Positions 62,876 to 64,000 of a DNA stretch of 64,000 nucleotides are shown here, in pieces. Position numbers and translations under genes: made by a program. The number at the start of each line of letters is the position of its first letter. Within the stretch, counting starts at the first letter, position 1. The notes below the pieces were generated by a model. The model ran no database searches. It was not told the origin of the DNA and saw nothing but the letters and a program-made list of their open reading frames with translations. Source of the stretch: Methylobacter marinus A45 (GTDB lineage: Bacteria; Pseudomonadota; Gammaproteobacteria; Methylococcales; Methylomonadaceae); contig NZ_KB912877.1 of NCBI RefSeq assembly GCF_000383855.1, positions 310,001 to 374,000 on the forward strand. The letters are read 5' to 3'.

Positions 62876-63484
62876 ATGAAAACTAAAATAATGACCGGCT
62901 GCGCCTTGACTTTAATGCTGACAGCCCATTCCGCAACCTGGGCCGCCGACATCAGCTGCGCCGATCCCTCCTCCGCACCCGCTGGCAAAATTCCTATGTG
63001 CAACGGCATTCCGGCCACTTGCGTCGGCACGGGCGAGGACGATTACATTATGGGAACGGATGGCGACGACGTCATCTACGCCGGCAATGGTAATGACGAA
63101 GTCTACGCAGGCGAAGGCGATGATGTCATCTGTGGCGGTAACGGCGATGATATGCTCGACGGCGGTAACGGCGATAACACGTTATTGGGCGGCAATGGCG
63201 ACGACTATCTTTCAGGCAGCAAGAGAGCCGGCGACATCGATCATCTGATTGGCGGCAATGGCGATGACACGCTGCACGCACATCCGGGCGACGATATGCT
63301 GTCCGGCGGCCGTGGCGATGATTTCCTGGGCGCGGGCCCAGGAGATGACACGGTATCGGGCGGCCAGGGCAATGACTTTCTGGGCGGCGGCCCCGGCTCC
63401 GACATTCTGGACGGCGGCACCGGCACCGATACCTGCATGACTGGCCCGGCCAGGGATGCAGACACTGTGACTAACTGCGAATAA
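62876..63484 (+). CDS. Secreted RTX-repeat (haemolysin-type) calcium-binding protein
   Basis: 202 residues. A Sec signal peptide is present (about 1-23, MTGCALTLMLTAHSATWAAD). The mature part begins with a Cys-containing segment (ISCADPSS, PMCNGIPATCVG) and then ten or so nonapeptide-like repeats of the GGNGDD type from about residue 53 to 185. These form a Ca2+-binding beta-roll. It ends with TCMTGPARDADTVTNCE, giving Cys residues that could pair with the first segment. RTX proteins normally leave by type I secretion using a C-terminal signal and have no N-terminal signal peptide. This one is therefore a periplasmic or outer-surface variant. No type I secretion genes are adjacent. Confidence 0.87.
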   Translation: MKTKIMTGCALTLMLTAHSATWAADISCADPSSAPAGKIPMCNGIPATCVGTGEDDYIMGTDGDDVIYAGNGNDEVYAGEGDDVICGGNGDDMLDGGNGDNTLLGGNGDDYLSGSKRAGDIDHLIGGNGDDTLHAHPGDDMLSGGRGDDFLGAGPGDDTVSGGQGNDFLGGGPGSDILDGGTGTDTCMTGPARDADTVTNCE

Positions 63485-63496
63485 TTCCGCAAAATG

Positions 63497-63530
63497 AGCC
63501 CTCGGTGCAAGCCGAGGGCTATCTCTTTCT
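63497..63530 (+). terminator. Terminator after the RTX-repeat gene
   Basis: AGCCCTCGG / CCGAGGGCT arms with a short loop, followed by a T-rich tract (ATCTCTTTCT), starting 13 bases after the stop. Confidence 0.8.
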
Positions 63531-63618
63531 ATATTTATAGCGCGTATTACCGCGCCGCATTTTGAAAGCTGGGACGACTGAAGTCGCGCCCCACATGATT
63601 GAGTCCATCTACCCGCCA

Positions 63619-64000
63619 CTATTCAGAAAATTCAACATCATTTTCTTCGCACCATTCCCGTATGGCGGCTGTTTTTGAGTCCTCTTCAAACCGGTACCAA
63701 TCATCCAGAAGCCCCTTGCGCTCGGCCCAGTCCTTAAACCTTGCGTAGGCGCCGCGCTTTCTGAACATATCATGTACCTTGTCGCTTTCGGACGGACAGT
63801 ATTCGGCGACGAATACCTTGACCAACCTCACGCCAAGGTCCAGTTCATGCTTGTGCGGCAATGGGAGATATTGGGCTGAATCATCAACATCATCGGGACA
63901 ATTCGCCATCTCTTCGTCATAGTAGGGAGAACGGATAAATATTTCCCCACTGTCCAGCGACAAAAACGCCTCGCTATCGAGTCCCGGATCAGCACTGATG
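63619..64000 (-). CDS. UPF0158-family protein (partial, runs off the right edge)
   Basis: The leftward frame is open from the window's right edge (base 64000) to the stop at 63619, about 126 residues. The apparent start at a TTG (63963) is only an in-frame codon; the true N terminus lies beyond the window. The C-terminal segment reads SGEIFIRSPYYDEE, FVAEYCPSESDKVHDMF, RKRGAYARFKDWAERKGLLD and DWYRFEEDSKTAAIREW, the conserved pattern of UPF0158 proteins, whose function is unknown. Confidence 0.8.
   Translation of the reverse strand, partial: ISADPGLDSEAFLSLDSGEIFIRSPYYDEEMANCPDDVDDSAQYLPLPHKHELDLGVRLVKVFVAEYCPSESDKVHDMFRKRGAYARFKDWAERKGLLDDWYRFEEDSKTAAIREWCEENDVEFSE

Noticed and set aside
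63569-63600. Second copy of the 24-bp palindrome at 24892
   Set aside because: The arms are imperfect and shortened, so I did not list it as a separate repeat feature.
1-64000. CRISPR array, tRNA or rRNA genes
   Set aside because: No regularly spaced direct repeats and no tRNA- or rRNA-like sequences were recognised.

Overview
The window looks like a chromosome segment from a gammaproteobacterium of the methanotroph type (Methylococcales-like). This is inferred from gene families, because no methane or methanol oxidation genes lie here. The supporting signs are two tandem hopanoid-transporter (HpnN-type) genes, a DraT/DraG pair that switches nitrogenase, a large NAD-glutamate dehydrogenase, a TIGR04073 exosortase-associated protein, many PAS/GGDEF/EAL signalling proteins, and a dense load of short non-coding repeats. 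No rRNA, tRNA or CRISPR array was recognised.

Layout. 1-2700: leftward copper/silver efflux genes (cusB, partial, and a TolC-family channel) and a small lipoprotein. 3432-12416: a Ca2+-type P-type ATPase followed by tandem hpnN paralogues, with one short mobile element in front of each paralogue. 12494-19521: an alanine-zipper lipoprotein, a decayed REP-associated transposase with its REP sequences, NAD-GDH, and an RsbW/RsbV-like pair directly upstream of it. 19743-25608: putA, a Fur-type operator with bfd-bfr, trhO and a thioredoxin-like protein. 25613-34936: a leftward five-gene signalling operon (response regulators, two PAS histidine kinases, one diguanylate cyclase, one degenerate-GGDEF/EAL protein) with a small remnant ORF inside it. 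35262-43486: a membrane GH17 enzyme, small exported and membrane proteins, a NifX-like fragment, a broken three-haem cytochrome c peroxidase, DUF1232, a ZIP transporter and ahcY. 43537-53946: a metal-handling block (P1B ATPase, FeoA-FeoB fusion, CDF-like transporter, NlpE-like protein, Znu-like ABC ATPase and permease) plus a radical SAM protein. 54111-64000: an epimerase-SPW-VKOR fusion, an exosortase-associated protein, a sodium:solute symporter, draG-draT, a GST, a HAD phosphatase, a secreted RTX-repeat protein and a partial UPF0158 protein.

Metal homeostasis recurs throughout: copper/silver export, Ca2+ export, Fe(II) uptake, iron storage and release, zinc-type ABC and ZIP transport, P1B and CDF transport, and an NlpE-like envelope sensor. 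Nitrogen metabolism is represented by NAD-GDH, PutA and DraT/DraG.

The most unusual content is the repeat landscape. Six intact and at least one truncated short non-autonomous elements can be delimited by terminal inverted repeats, and the six intact ones by target duplications. They fall into at least three families: two share GG...CC ends and 3-bp TNA duplications, and one has CTGATGTTA ends and 7-bp duplications. A shared palindromic module of about 48 bp appears to have been inserted in two of these families and in a REP cluster. Several elements and REPs touch coding ends: the Ca-ATPase stop codon and the feoB stop codon both lie at repeat junctions.
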